A stretch of DNA of 64,000 bases from Burkholderiales bacterium (GCA_020248865.1 JADCGS010000001.1:62001-126000); one strand, 5' to 3'; positions 6,694-16,257 are shown, numbered from the stretch's first letter. The notes: generated by a model from the letters alone, not told the origin. Numbers and translations are program-made.

Positions 6694-9426
6694 CTACTTG
6701 ATACCGCGGGCCGGATCGCCGGCGACCACCACCGTAAGCCGGGCCGGATCGATGTGTCGGCGCCAGGCGGCATTCAGCTCGGCCAGCGTGAGGCTGCGGA
6801 TGCGCGCCTCGACCTGCTGGCTGAACTCGAAGTTGCGGCCCAGATCGAGGTTGCCCACCCAGGCAGAAGCCAGCGTGCCGTCCTCCGAACGCGCCAGCAG
6901 CCGCTGCTGCAGCATGCCGGTGCGGGCGTCCTCCAGCTCCTGGGCGCTGAAGCCGTCCCGCTGCACGCGGTCCAGCTCCTCGCGGATCGCCGCCTCGGCC
7001 CGGGCCATGTTCTGCGGCGCCGCCTGCGCGGCCACCGTGAAGGCGCCGGCGCGGTCGCGCCCGCCGATCTGCAGGCCCGAGCCGGCACCGTAGGACAAGC
7101 CATCCTTCTGACGCAGGCGCTCCATCAGGCGGTTGGACAGACCCGAACCGCCCCCGAAGATGTAGTTGCCGATCATCAGCGGCACCGCATCCGGGTCGTC
7201 GTCGCGCAGCGCCACCACCTGGCGGGCACGGTAGAAGCCGTTCTCCTTGTCCGGCGTGGCCACCACCAGCCGCTGCGCCGGCACGGGCCGCGGTTCGCTC
7301 AGGATGCGCGCGTACGGCGCCGGCGACGACCAGCCGGCAAACAGCTCGCGCAACAGCGGCTCGATCGCCTGGTCGTCGAAGTCGCCGACGATGGCGATCT
7401 CGCCGCGCGCGGTGCCCCAGAAGCTGCGATGAAACGCGGCCACCTCGTCCCGCGTGACCCTGGGCACCGCGGCCAGCCGCTCGTCGATCGACAGATAGCG
7501 CCGCGGATCGCCCACCGGGTAGGTGCTCATGGCACGCAGCAGCGCGTCATTGGACGCCGCGGTCGGATCCGAACGCTGCGACTGCAGGCTGGTCAGCAGC
7601 TCACGCTGGAGCAGCTCGAACTCGGCCTGCGGGAAGCTTGCCTCGCGTAATACGTGCGCGGTCAGCCGCAGCGCATCGGCCAGTTGCGCTCGTTCGGTCT
7701 GGAACTGCTGCAGCCCGCCCTGGATCTTCAGCCGTGTGCGCTCATCGGCGATCTGCTGGCGCGTGAAGCGGCTGGTGCCGCGCGCCAGCATGGCATCGCT
7801 GAGCGCGCCTACCAGAGCCCGCCCCTGCAGCGACCGCTCGTCGCCGAAGCGGAACGCCATCGACACATTGACCGTCTGCCCACGGGTCTGCTTGGGCAGC
7901 AGTGCCACCTGCAGGTCGCCAAAGCGCACGATGCGGGTGCGGCGATTGATGTTGTCCTGCGATGGATCGAAAACCTCGCCGGCAGCCACCGCCGCGCGGG
8001 GCTTGAAGTCCTTGAGCAACTCGGCGGCGGTCAGTGGTGCCGGGATCTCGGCGCGCTGCGGCTTGTCCTCGGGGATGAACAGCCCCAGCCCGCGGTTGTC
8101 ACGCACCAGATAGCGAGCCGCCGCTGCGCTGACTTCCTCCGCCTTGAGCGTGGCGGTACGGTCGCGCGCCAGGAAGAACAGGCGCCAGTCGCCCAGCGCC
8201 AGGTACTCGGACAGGCTGATGCCGAAGTCCTGCGGGTCGGCCAGCGCGCGGTCGAACGCGGTGGCCTGCTCGGCGCGAAAGCGCGTCATCTCCGCCTCGG
8301 TCGGCGGCCGGCTCGCCAGCGCCTCGACCACTTCGACCAGGCGGGCGCGCGCCGGCTCCACCGGCTCGCCTTTCTTGACGATGGCGCCGAACAGGATGAG
8401 GCCCGGATCGCGCAGGAACATCGGGAAGGCAAACACCTGGGCCGCGAGCCCCTTCTCCACCAGTTCCTTGTGCAGGCGACCGTTGGGGGTGTCGCCCAGC
8501 ACTTCGGCCACGGCCGCCAGCGCCGCGGCCTCGCGCGACAGGGCCGACGGAGTCCGGTAGGCCAGCAGCGCGATCTGCAGGTCGCCGGCACGGCGCACCG
8601 CAAAGCTGCGCTCGCCGTCGTGGGTCGGCTCCACGGTCCACAACACCGGCAGCTGGCGGGTGGAGCGCGGGATCTTGCCGAAGCTCTCCACGACCCAGCC
8701 GAGGGTGCGCGCTACGTCAAACTTGCCGGCGATCGTGAGCACCGCGTTGTCGGGCTGGTAGTAGCGGCGGTAGAACGCCTGCAGGTTCTCGATCGCCACG
8801 TTCTCGATGTCGCTGCGGTTGCCGATCGGGAAGTTCGAGTAGTTGTGCCAGTCGAACATCACCGCGAACATCCGCTTGAACATCACCTGCGCCGGCTGGT
8901 TCTCGCCCATCTCGTACTCGTTGCGGACCACCGTCATCTCGGAATCGAGGTCCGCCCGGGCGATGAACGAGTTGACCATCGCGTCGGCGCTCCAGCCGAT
9001 GGCCCAGCGCAGGTTGTCGTCGCTGGCCTGGAAGGTCGAGAAGTAGTTGGTGCGGTCGAAGTTGGTGGAGCCGTTGTTGCGGAAGCCGCGGCGATTGAAC
9101 TCGACATCGGGCTTGGGAAAGTTCTTCGAGCCCTTGAAAATCAGGTGCTCCAGCAGGTGCGCCATGCCGGTCTCGCCATAGCCCTCGTGGCGCGAGCCCA
9201 CCAGATAGGTGATGTTGACGGTGACGGTCGGCTTGGATGCGTCCGGATACAGCAGCACCCGCAGCCCGTTCGGCAGCTGGTACTCATCGATTCCCTCGAC
9301 CGACCTGACCTTCTGAACGCCGGCCGGCAACGCCGCAGCGGCGGTGGCCGGCTGCGCCAATGCGGGAGGCGGTGCAGCCAGGACGGCGACCAGGACAAGG
9401 AGCCAGGCAAGCAGGCGCGGCAACAT
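6694..9426 (-). CDS. M16 family zinc metallopeptidase (two-repeat, exported)
   Basis: A protein of 910 aa. A clear signal peptide (MLPRLLAWLLVLVAVLAAPPPALAQ) points to periplasmic export. The inverted zinc motif HLLEH lies at residues 90-94, with the third ligand region VVRNEYEMGENQ downstream. The double-length chain fits the pitrilysin/insulinase-like arrangement of an active N-terminal half and an inactive C-terminal half. The C-terminal half (from about residue 470, FGDLQVALLPKQTRGQTVNV) lacks HxxEH, as is usual. Members degrade peptides. The gene is monocistronic or the head of the thioesterase/GNAT group that follows 11 bp later. Confidence 0.92.
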   Translation of the reverse strand: MLPRLLAWLLVLVAVLAAPPPALAQPATAAAALPAGVQKVRSVEGIDEYQLPNGLRVLLYPDASKPTVTVNITYLVGSRHEGYGETGMAHLLEHLIFKGSKNFPKPDVEFNRRGFRNNGSTNFDRTNYFSTFQASDDNLRWAIGWSADAMVNSFIARADLDSEMTVVRNEYEMGENQPAQVMFKRMFAVMFDWHNYSNFPIGNRSDIENVAIENLQAFYRRYYQPDNAVLTIAGKFDVARTLGWVVESFGKIPRSTRQLPVLWTVEPTHDGERSFAVRRAGDLQIALLAYRTPSALSREAAALAAVAEVLGDTPNGRLHKELVEKGLAAQVFAFPMFLRDPGLILFGAIVKKGEPVEPARARLVEVVEALASRPPTEAEMTRFRAEQATAFDRALADPQDFGISLSEYLALGDWRLFFLARDRTATLKAEEVSAAAARYLVRDNRGLGLFIPEDKPQRAEIPAPLTAAELLKDFKPRAAVAAGEVFDPSQDNINRRTRIVRFGDLQVALLPKQTRGQTVNVSMAFRFGDERSLQGRALVGALSDAMLARGTSRFTRQQIADERTRLKIQGGLQQFQTERAQLADALRLTAHVLREASFPQAEFELLQRELLTSLQSQRSDPTAASNDALLRAMSTYPVGDPRRYLSIDERLAAVPRVTRDEVAAFHRSFWGTARGEIAIVGDFDDQAIEPLLRELFAGWSSPAPYARILSEPRPVPAQRLVVATPDKENGFYRARQVVALRDDDPDAVPLMIGNYIFGGGSGLSNRLMERLRQKDGLSYGAGSGLQIGGRDRAGAFTVAAQAAPQNMARAEAAIREELDRVQRDGFSAQELEDARTGMLQQRLLARSEDGTLASAWVGNLDLGRNFEFSQQVEARIRSLTLAELNAAWRRHIDPARLTVVVAGDPARGIK

Positions 9427-9533
9427 GGGCGACTCTCCTTGAGATGCAAGCGCTTGGATCGCTCACGACGCGATTCTGCCAGCCGACCCCGCAACGGCTC
9501 CGCCGCGGGCGACGGAACGCCGTGGCGGCGTGA

Positions 9534-10409
9534 TCAGCCGTCGATCCGCGGCTTGAGCTGCGGCTTGACCGTGAACGGATCGCTTGGGTTGCGCTGCTGC
9601 ACGATGTCGTCGAAGCGCAACTGCACGGTCGGCAGGATCTGCGGGTGCGTCAGCACGTAGAAGCGGTCCTGCTCGACGGCCTCGAACGTGGCCTGCGCGA
9701 CCGCCGCTGCCGTCATGCGGCCGCCCTCGACCGCCTTGCTGATGGCCGCTTGCGCCGCCCGCTGCGAGGCGGTGGGCGGCGCGCCGTCGCGCAGCGCGGC
9801 CGGCCGGTTGCGGTACGACCGTGCGATCCCCGTGGGAACATAGGCCGGGCACAGCAACGACACCCCGAGCGCCGCGCCCGCCAGCCGCAGGTCGTGGTGC
9901 AGCGTTTCGGTCAATGCCACCACCGCGTGCTTGCTGACGTTGTAGACGCCCAGGTTGGGTGCAGTCAGCAAGCCGGCGACCGAGGCGGTGTTGACGACAT
10001 GCCCGCCCTGCCCGCCCGCCAGCATCCGCGGCACGAACTGGCGCACGCCGTGGATCACGCCCCACAGATTCACGCCCAGCACCCACTGCCAGTCGCGCTC
10101 GGAGTTCTCCCACAGCAGCCCGCCGCTGCCCACGCCAGCGTTGTTCATCAGCAGGTGGACCGCGCCGAACTCGGCGTAGGCGCGGTCGGCCAGCCGCGCC
10201 ACGGCGGCACCGTCGGCCACGTCGGCCACCTCGGCCACCACGCGGGAGCCGCCGGCGGCCAGCTCGCGCGCGGTGGCCGCCAGCGCATCGGCCTCGATGT
10301 CGGCCAGCACCAGATGCATGCCGCGCGCCGCGGCCTCGCGCGCAAACTCGCGGCCGAAGCCGCTGCCGGCGCCGGTGATGACGGCGGTCCTGCCTGCGAA
10401 GTCCTTCAT
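9534..10409 (-). CDS. SDR family NAD(P)-dependent oxidoreductase
   Basis: A protein of 291 aa with the classical short-chain dehydrogenase layout: TGAGSGFG nucleotide-binding loop at residues 12-19, NNAG at 89-92, and catalytic S143, Y156 and K160 (YNVSK). The ATG at 10409 is preceded by AGGGG at suitable spacing, which decides it over an upstream frame extension. The substrate is unknown. It sits 17 bp downstream of the CurA-like reductase and shares its strand with thioesterase and acyl-CoA genes, so a role in acyl or lipid metabolism is plausible (inference). Confidence 0.9.
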   Translation of the reverse strand: MKDFAGRTAVITGAGSGFGREFAREAAARGMHLVLADIEADALAATARELAAGGSRVVAEVADVADGAAVARLADRAYAEFGAVHLLMNNAGVGSGGLLWENSERDWQWVLGVNLWGVIHGVRQFVPRMLAGGQGGHVVNTASVAGLLTAPNLGVYNVSKHAVVALTETLHHDLRLAGAALGVSLLCPAYVPTGIARSYRNRPAALRDGAPPTASQRAAQAAISKAVEGGRMTAAAVAQATFEAVEQDRFYVLTHPQILPTVQLRFDDIVQQRNPSDPFTVKPQLKPRIDG

Positions 10410-10426
10410 CGTTACCCCTGGGCCGG

Positions 10427-11422
10427 TCAGGCCAGCCGGACCAGCTGCTTGCCGAAGTTCTGCCCCTTGAGCAGTCCGATGAAGGCGGCCGGCGCGTTCT
10501 CCAGACCGGCGGCAACCGACTCGCGGTACTTCAGGCGCCCGGTGGCCACGTGCGCGCCGAGTTCCCTGAGCGCCTGCGGCCACAGTTCCATGTGCTCGCT
10601 GACGATGAAGCCCTGCAGCTTCAGCCGACTGACCAGAAACCAGGTCGGGTTGCGGATCGGGATGGGTTCGGCGTTGTAGCCGGCGATCAGACCGCACAGG
10701 GCAATTCGGCCAAAGGCATTCATGCGCGGCAATACGGCGTCGAGGATCTCGCCGCCGACGTTCTCGAAGTAGCCGTCGACGCCCTGCGGCGCGGCTTCCT
10801 TCAGTGCCTTGCCGACGTCCTGGCTCTTGTAGTCGATGCAGGCATCAAAGCCGAGTTCCCGGACCACGTAATCGCACTTGTCGCGGCCGCCGGCGATGCC
10901 CACCGCGCGGCAGCCGGCGATCCGCGCCAGCTGGCCCACCGCGCTGCCCACCGCGCCGGCAGCGGCCGAGACGAGCACGGTCTCCCCCGGCTTCGGCTCG
11001 ATGATGCGGTTCAGGCCGTACCAGCCGGTCACGCCCGGCATCCCGACCGCACCGAGGTAGGCCGACAGCGGCACCTGTGCCGTGTCCACCTTGTACAGGC
11101 CGCTGCCGTCGCTCACGCCATGCGTCTGCCAGCCGAGGTAGCCCACCACGAGGTCGCCGGGATGGAACCGAGCGTGGCGCGATTCGATCACCTCGCCCGC
11201 GGTGCCTCCGACCATGGTCTCGCCGAGCGCCTGCGCGGCGGCATACGAGCGGCCCTCGTTCATGCGGCCGCGCATGTACGGGTCGAGCGACAGCCAGTGG
11301 TTGCGCACCAGCACCTGACCATCCGCCAGCGGCGGCGTCGCGACGGTTTCGATGCGAAAGTTCTCGGGTACCACCCAGCCGGTCGGCCGGCTGGCCAGAA
11401 CGATGCGGGTATTGGTCGGCAT
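10427..11422 (-). CDS. Zinc-free MDR-type NADP-dependent oxidoreductase (CurA / prostaglandin-reductase-like)
   Basis: A protein of 331 aa. It begins with NTRIVLASRPTGWVVPENFR and contains NHWLSLDPYMRGRM, both characteristic of the medium-chain reductase group that includes curcumin reductase CurA and leukotriene B4 dehydrogenases. The nucleotide-binding motif AAAGAVGSAVGQ lies at residues 153-164. The structural and catalytic zinc ligands of alcohol dehydrogenases are missing, as expected for this group. It likely reduces an alpha,beta-unsaturated carbonyl with NADPH. It lies between the PaaI-type thioesterase (14 bp upstream) and the SDR gene (17 bp downstream), apparently one operon. Confidence 0.88.
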   Translation of the reverse strand: MPTNTRIVLASRPTGWVVPENFRIETVATPPLADGQVLVRNHWLSLDPYMRGRMNEGRSYAAAQALGETMVGGTAGEVIESRHARFHPGDLVVGYLGWQTHGVSDGSGLYKVDTAQVPLSAYLGAVGMPGVTGWYGLNRIIEPKPGETVLVSAAAGAVGSAVGQLARIAGCRAVGIAGGRDKCDYVVRELGFDACIDYKSQDVGKALKEAAPQGVDGYFENVGGEILDAVLPRMNAFGRIALCGLIAGYNAEPIPIRNPTWFLVSRLKLQGFIVSEHMELWPQALRELGAHVATGRLKYRESVAAGLENAPAAFIGLLKGQNFGKQLVRLA

Positions 11423-11436
11423 GCTGGGTTGTCTCC

Positions 11437-11862
11437 CTAGAGTCGTTGGGCGGCGTCGGGCCGCGTGAGGAACTTGATGGTGCCGAGCGCCTTTGCCACG
11501 AGGACGCCGCCCGCGTCGACCAGCTCCGCCTCGCAGTAGGTCATCGTGGTCGAACGATGCAGCACACGGCCATGGGCCACCACGGTGCCGCGGGCCGGAC
11601 GGAAAAAGCTCGTTTTCATCTCGACCGTGACGCTGCCGACGCCAAGCCGGCCGTCGCGCTCGACGAGAGAGCGGCCGGCCCGCGCCATGGCCACGTCGAG
11701 CAGCGCCATGACCACGCCACCGTGGCCCACGCCCCAACTGTTGCCGTGGCGCGGCTGCAGTTCGAGCGCGACCTGCGCCTGTCCGTCGGCGGCGCCGAGC
11801 AGTCGCGCGCCCAGCTCACGCATGAAAGGCACGTCGGGGAAGTCCGTCGGCGTGTCGCCCAC
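11437..11862 (-). CDS. PaaI-type thioesterase (hotdog fold)
   Basis: A protein of 141 aa with the PaaI-family motif GHGGVVMALLD (H47-G-G and D56) and a C-terminal strand pair ending VAKALGTIKFL. The family hydrolyses acyl- or aryl-CoA thioesters. It is the first intact gene of the PaaI-CurA-SDR group. Directly upstream on the same strand lies a decayed Dabb-like fragment, after which transcription orientation switches, so the original operon may once have continued from the acyl-CoA genes now at 19.3 kb and beyond. Confidence 0.87.
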   Translation of the reverse strand: MGDTPTDFPDVPFMRELGARLLGAADGQAQVALELQPRHGNSWGVGHGGVVMALLDVAMARAGRSLVERDGRLGVGSVTVEMKTSFFRPARGTVVAHGRVLHRSTTMTYCEAELVDAGGVLVAKALGTIKFLTRPDAAQRL

Positions 11863-11870
11863 TCAGCCTC

Positions 11871-12030
11871 TCAGCCAACCCGCAGTCGAAACAGTGTTTT
11901 CGGCGCACGCGGCGCCAACAAACCCTTTGGTAGCAGCGCGACGCTGAGGGTTCCAGCGCGCATCAATGACGAACTCGGCGGCAAAGGTCAAGAGCAATTC
12001 CAGCAAAGTGTGGAGGCTCTCGGCTGTCGG
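11871..12030 (-). pseudogene. Decayed C-terminal fragment of a Dabb-family gene
   Basis: The minus-strand translation FAAEFVIDARWNP...KGFVGAACAEN aligns with residues about 60-95 of the intact Dabb protein at 19293-19598 (FDSAESLDAYQHHP...KPFIGTVRAER). At the DNA level both copies share GCAGTCGAAACA and TTCGGCGC in the same order, but the copy here has lost single bases on both sides of GCAGTCGAAACA, shifting the frame for the last residues. The N-terminal half of the gene is absent. Exact limits are approximate. An open frame of 65 codons (11863-12060) runs across it but is not convincing as a functional gene. Confidence 0.6.
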
Positions 12031-12135
12031 CCCAGGCGCCGCGTCGAGGCACGCTAGCATAGAGATCGACGACGACGGCAGCAGCCCAGCTGCGCCTGCG
12101 GCTTGTTCGCGGCGGTGCCGCTATCCAGACCTCGC

Positions 12136-12151
12136 GCGTACGGCCGTACGC
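12136..12151. promoter_or_regulatory. 16-bp perfect palindrome upstream of the patatin gene
   Basis: GCGTACGGCCGTACGC is a perfect dyad about 118 bp before the patatin-like gene. It is a candidate operator for a dimeric regulator, for example the XRE protein encoded at 14551-15321, but that link is only a guess from proximity. No other copy was noticed in the window. Confidence 0.3.
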
Positions 12152-12268
12152 TCGGGGCTGCAACGCGCTCCATCACATCGCCTGCCGACCCCTACCGCTG
12201 ATGAGCGAGTCAGCGGATACGCGACTTCAGCCGTATCCCAAACTCATCCGCCCCACTTGCGTCTCCAA

Positions 12269-14530
12269 ATGCTTGCTTACCGCACGCCTGCACGTCATCG
12301 ACACCAAGCACCCGCATGTTTCGGCGCGTGCATCGCGACAATGGCGATGCTGCTCCTCTGCCTGCCTGCATGGCCACAGCCTGCGCTGGCTCAATCGCCG
12401 CAGCCGGCACCTTCGGCACAAGCGACTGCCCGCCCGAAAGTCGCGTTGGTTCTTTCAGGCGGCGGTGCTCGCGGGGTTGCCCACATCGGCGTGCTGCGCG
12501 CGCTCGAGGAGTTGCGCGTGCCGGTCGACATTGTCGTGGGCACGAGCTTCGGCGCGGTCGTCGGCGGCGCCTTTGCCGGTGGGCAGAGCGTGGCGGAACT
12601 GGAGCGTCTGGTGCTGTCCACGGACTGGCGCAGCGTCCTGCAAGATCGACCGCCGCGCGATGAATTGAACTGGCGCCGCCGGGAGGACGACACGCTGGTG
12701 GCGTCGCGAGTCGAGTTTGGCGTGACGCGAGAGGGTCTGTCCCTGCCGCGCGGTGCGTTCAGCAGCACCGAGGTCGAGCGTCTGCTGCACCTGCTCGTAC
12801 CGGACACCGGGCTGGTCCCCGTCGATGACTTGCCACTCGTCTTCCGAGCGGTTGCCACCGACATGCTTACGGGAGAAAGGGCGGTGCTGACCAACGTGCC
12901 CCTGTTCACTGCTTTGCGCGCGTCGGTCTCGGTACCCGGCGCTTTCGCCCCCATCAAGGTCGATGGTCGCCCTTTGGGCGACGGCGGACTGGTCAGCAAT
13001 CTTCCGGTGCAGTTGGCGCGCGAGCTGGGCGCCGAGGTGATCATCGCGGTCAACCTCGGCACGCCCCTCGGTGGTCCGGAAAGCCTCGAAAGCGCGCTGG
13101 GCATTGCGCAGCAGATGATCAACATCCTCACGGAACAGAACGTGCGTGAGTCACTGCGCGCCCTGAAGCCGCAGGACGTTCTCATCGTCCCCGACCTTGC
13201 GCGACAGTCGTTTCTCGACTTCAGCGACCCTGCGCGCAGCATCGCCGCCGGCCTGGCCGCAGCGCACGCTCAGGCAACGCGTCTGCTGGCGCTGGCGGTG
13301 GAGCCAGCGGTGTACGCGCAGTTTCGGGAGCACCTGCTTGCAAAGCGCGGCGAGCTCGCAGAAACGGCGCGCGTCAACTCTGTTCGCATCGAACGCCGCG
13401 ACGCCAACGGCGGCAGCACAACCCTGCCGCCGGGACTGGTCACACTGAAGCCAGGCGAACCGCTGACTGCCGCTGCGCTTGCGGATGCCACCCGGCAGGT
13501 GCAACGGCAACTCGAGGTTGAACGAGTCGATACGATCGTGTCGCGCGACGGCACCTCTCGCGAAGTGATCCTGGTACCCGTCGATTCGCCCTCCGACCGT
13601 TCGCGCCTTCGCCTCGGGCTGGAGCTGCAGGCGAATTCGTATCGCGAGAACGACTTTGCGCTGGCCGGTCTCTATCGCCTTGGGGGGATCGGTTGGCGCG
13701 ACGCAGAGTGGCGGACAGCCGTGCTCCTCGGTTCGCGTACCGAAGTGCGTACCGAGTACTTCGAGCCGTTGGAACCGGGCTCGCCGTGGTTTGCCTCTCT
13801 CGGCGCCGCGTACCACGGCTACGACTTCACCCTCTTCTCGCAGACGACCTTCGATCCCCTGGCGCGCTTCAATTCGCGCAGCAGTTATGTCGATGCGTCC
13901 GTGGGACGCCGCTTCGGGAATGCCGGACACATTCGTCTTGGCTATGCGTATCGAAAACTGGACTTCCGCAGCCCGTTTAATGCCGCTCAAGGCCGCCTCC
14001 GCGCAAGTTACGTAACTTCGGAGCTGGTATTCGACACGCTGGATTCCCTCGGCTTTCCGACGCGCGGCTACCTGCTTTCCGCGAAGAGCGGAATCGCGGA
14101 CCGTCTTGACGGGCTGCTTGCGCGCCGTGTCGGCCCCTGGGCCGGACACGTTTACCTCGCCCGCGAGCGCGATCAGAATGTCACCGCTCCAATGGCCCTG
14201 GGCGGATTCCTGCGCCTCACCGGCGCGCCTCCTGATTCGCTGTACGGGTCGAAGGTGGACTTCGGGCGCGCAGTCGCTGCCCGCGAGGTCGGCAGTTTGC
14301 CCCTCACGCTGGGCGGTACCGTCCGCCTCGGGCTGTCGCTGGAGGTTGGACGGATAGCCTTCGAACAGCAAGGCCTCGGTAGCAAGACGCGCGCCGCCGG
14401 CAGTGTCTTTGCGGTCGCCGACACCCGCTTCGGCCCGGTGTTTCTCGCTTGGGGCAACACACCGGGAATCGGAAGCGCCGCCTACCTGTTCCTGGGCTCC
14501 GTTCTGCTGCCGCATCCGCTGCTGCGCTGA
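12269..14530 (+). CDS. Patatin-like phospholipase with C-terminal outer-membrane barrel (PlpD-type, type Vd)
   Basis: A protein of 753 aa from the ATG at 12269. The patatin active site is complete: oxyanion loop SGGGARG (about 63-69), nucleophile elbow GTSFG (91-95) and catalytic Asp in GDGG (237-240). After residue 310 comes a POTRA-like linker, then from about residue 440 a BamA/surface-antigen-like region rich in alternating beta strands (RLRLGLELQANSY, VDASVGRRFGN, LRASYVTSELVFDTLDSLGFPTRGY). The overall plan matches PlpD-type lipolytic autotransporters. A signal peptide is visible (CIATMAMLLLCLPAWPQPALAQ); internal ATGs at 12341 or 12347 are equally plausible starts. Unlike many barrels it ends in R, not F/Y. 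Confidence 0.88.
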   Translation: MLAYRTPARHRHQAPACFGACIATMAMLLLCLPAWPQPALAQSPQPAPSAQATARPKVALVLSGGGARGVAHIGVLRALEELRVPVDIVVGTSFGAVVGGAFAGGQSVAELERLVLSTDWRSVLQDRPPRDELNWRRREDDTLVASRVEFGVTREGLSLPRGAFSSTEVERLLHLLVPDTGLVPVDDLPLVFRAVATDMLTGERAVLTNVPLFTALRASVSVPGAFAPIKVDGRPLGDGGLVSNLPVQLARELGAEVIIAVNLGTPLGGPESLESALGIAQQMINILTEQNVRESLRALKPQDVLIVPDLARQSFLDFSDPARSIAAGLAAAHAQATRLLALAVEPAVYAQFREHLLAKRGELAETARVNSVRIERRDANGGSTTLPPGLVTLKPGEPLTAAALADATRQVQRQLEVERVDTIVSRDGTSREVILVPVDSPSDRSRLRLGLELQANSYRENDFALAGLYRLGGIGWRDAEWRTAVLLGSRTEVRTEYFEPLEPGSPWFASLGAAYHGYDFTLFSQTTFDPLARFNSRSSYVDASVGRRFGNAGHIRLGYAYRKLDFRSPFNAAQGRLRASYVTSELVFDTLDSLGFPTRGYLLSAKSGIADRLDGLLARRVGPWAGHVYLARERDQNVTAPMALGGFLRLTGAPPDSLYGSKVDFGRAVAAREVGSLPLTLGGTVRLGLSLEVGRIAFEQQGLGSKTRAAGSVFAVADTRFGPVFLAWGNTPGIGSAAYLFLGSVLLPHPLLR

Positions 14531-14550
14531 CGCTGAGTTGAGCGCTGCCG

Positions 14551-15321
14551 TCAGCCTGAGCTGTCGGCTCGTCGCCTTGCTGCGTTGGCCGCGCGGCGCA
14601 TGGCAGTAAACGCCTTCAACTCAAACGAACGCAGGCCCACGATCAAGGTGTAGCCGGTGCAGTCGGCGCCCGATTGCGCTTGATCGTCCCGCTGCCGCTG
14701 GGCAAAGAGCGACGCCATTTGGCCGACGCGAAGCGCCATATCTTCGGCCCCCGCCGGCGTCAACTGTCCGTGCACCGTCAGCAAGACCTCGCCACGCTCG
14801 TCGAACGTGGCATTGAAGTACTCGTCCAGCACATGCTGCCGCAAGAACCGCATGATCGGCCCCTGCGGCCGCCAGTGAAAGCCACGACCGACAAGAAGCC
14901 GGTAGCGATTGCCGGGACGAAGCGCGATCAGACCCAGCCGGTCCAGACGCGCCAACGCAGCAACGACCTCGGTTGGCTGCAGGTCGTAGATGTCGAGGAT
15001 TTGCTCATAGCGCCACTGTGACAAACAGCAAATGGCTGCCAGCAGCAGCTTGGGATCAGCCACCAGCGCACGCTCCTGTTCGAGCGTGAGCTGCGTCAGC
15101 TCGGCGCGCGCCTGCGCAGCGCGCACCAGCACGTCCTCGATCGACAGGCCGGCAGCGTCGCAAACCTGGCCGAGCCTAGACAAGGTCATGTCGCGCTCAC
15201 TGAACAGACGTTTGACGCTGGACTCGCTCAAACCCAAGCGCTCGGCGAGCTCGCGGTAGGTCAGCCCCTGCGCCTTCAACTCCGCGCGCAGCACATCGAA
15301 CAAACGTGAAATCGAACTCAT
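14551..15321 (-). CDS. XRE-family helix-turn-helix transcriptional regulator
   Basis: A protein of 256 aa. A Cro/CI-type HTH lies at about residues 5-60 (LTYRELAERLGLSESSVKRLFS). The remaining 190 residues form a separate domain without a recognisable ligand motif; it includes LSQWRYEQILDIYDLQPTEVVAALARLDRLGLI, which resembles a second winged-helix. I use the ATG at 15321; the frame is open upstream to 15408 but that start would add a non-conserved tail. It is the only minus-strand gene inside the otherwise plus-strand 12-19 kb block, converging on the patatin gene and divergent from the OmpA-like gene, so it may regulate either. Confidence 0.85.
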   Translation of the reverse strand: MSSISRLFDVLRAELKAQGLTYRELAERLGLSESSVKRLFSERDMTLSRLGQVCDAAGLSIEDVLVRAAQARAELTQLTLEQERALVADPKLLLAAICCLSQWRYEQILDIYDLQPTEVVAALARLDRLGLIALRPGNRYRLLVGRGFHWRPQGPIMRFLRQHVLDEYFNATFDERGEVLLTVHGQLTPAGAEDMALRVGQMASLFAQRQRDDQAQSGADCTGYTLIVGLRSFELKAFTAMRRAANAARRRADSSG

Positions 15322-15558
15322 GCTGAAGACTCGGCTGATTGTCCGGCGCAACGCCGACGGACAGGGTGCTGCCACCACGCTGCAGCCCTCGGACCTCGGA
15401 AAGTCCAATCGTATCGCCCGGTGGCCTCATCGGCACCGGCAGGCAATACCACGCCGGTAGCGCTTGGCCGCCGCCGCGGTCGCCGCGAGCATTCGCATCC
15501 GGCAGCGCTGCGCTTCCGGACACACAGCAAGCGCAGCGTTCCTTCAAACCCCTCTCAA

Positions 15559-16257
15559 ATGGACATGATCATGAACAGCTGCTGCGCTCCTCGCCGCGGC
15601 GCCGCTGCTCTCGGCATTCTCCTGGCGCTCGCCACCGTTCCCGCAGTCGCCCGGCAGCAGCAAGCACACGACAGCGGGCTCTACATCGGCTTCGGACTCG
15701 GCGCCGGCAACTACTCGCTGAAGGCCACCGACCTACGAACCAACGAAGTAGCACGCACGCTGGGCGCAGCCGGGGTGATGAGCACCGACGTCAAGAAGAC
15801 CGCGGCGGCTTCAAAACTGTCGATCGGCTACAACTTCAATCGGCACTTTGGTACGGAGCTGACGAGTACGGGGTTGGACTCCATCGACCTCGAATACCGC
15901 GACCGGAACAGCGGTTTGTTGGCTGCCAAGGCGAAGTACTCGGTCGGTGCGTTGGCGCTTGCGGGCGTGGGCCGATACGAGTTCGACAACGGCTTCGTGC
16001 TGATGAGCAAGGCCGGTATCGCTTACACGGGAGCGACTCTGGACTACGCGCTTGCCAGACCCAACAGCACGCTGGTGACCGCCGATCCCAACGTAACGAA
16101 GACCAACTTCTACTGGGGCGCGAGCGTCGGCTACAGGTTCAATCCGCGCTGGGTCGCCACGCTCGACTACGACGACTTTGGCAGTCTGGGCAATGCCAAT
16201 ACAACCGGCCGTTCGACGATGCGCACCCTGACGGCCAATGCGCAGTACTGGTTTTGA
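15559..16257 (+). CDS. OmpA/OmpW-like small outer-membrane beta-barrel protein
   Basis: A protein of 232 aa with a signal peptide (MNSCCAPRRGAAALGILLALATVPAVARQ) and a predicted eight-stranded barrel. Strands such as GLYIGFGLGAGNYSL, SKLSIGYNFNRHFGTELT, TNFYWGASVGYRFNPRWVATLDY are typical of OmpA-like transmembrane domains. It ends in a strand closing with the aromatic F (TANAQYWF), the classic C-terminal signal for Bam-mediated assembly. Three in-frame ATGs (15559, 15565, 15571) are possible starts and no strong ribosome-binding site separates them. Function unknown; commonly such proteins serve as adhesins, porins or structural barrels. Confidence 0.82.
   Translation: MDMIMNSCCAPRRGAAALGILLALATVPAVARQQQAHDSGLYIGFGLGAGNYSLKATDLRTNEVARTLGAAGVMSTDVKKTAAASKLSIGYNFNRHFGTELTSTGLDSIDLEYRDRNSGLLAAKAKYSVGALALAGVGRYEFDNGFVLMSKAGIAYTGATLDYALARPNSTLVTADPNVTKTNFYWGASVGYRFNPRWVATLDYDDFGSLGNANTTGRSTMRTLTANAQYWF

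Noticed and set aside
7654-9660. A 668-codon plus-strand frame
   Set aside because: Antisense to the M16 peptidase gene, with low-complexity composition.
11863-12060. Functional 65-aa gene over the Dabb fragment
   Set aside because: It lacks the N-terminal half of the fold, and the end is frameshifted relative to the intact copy.
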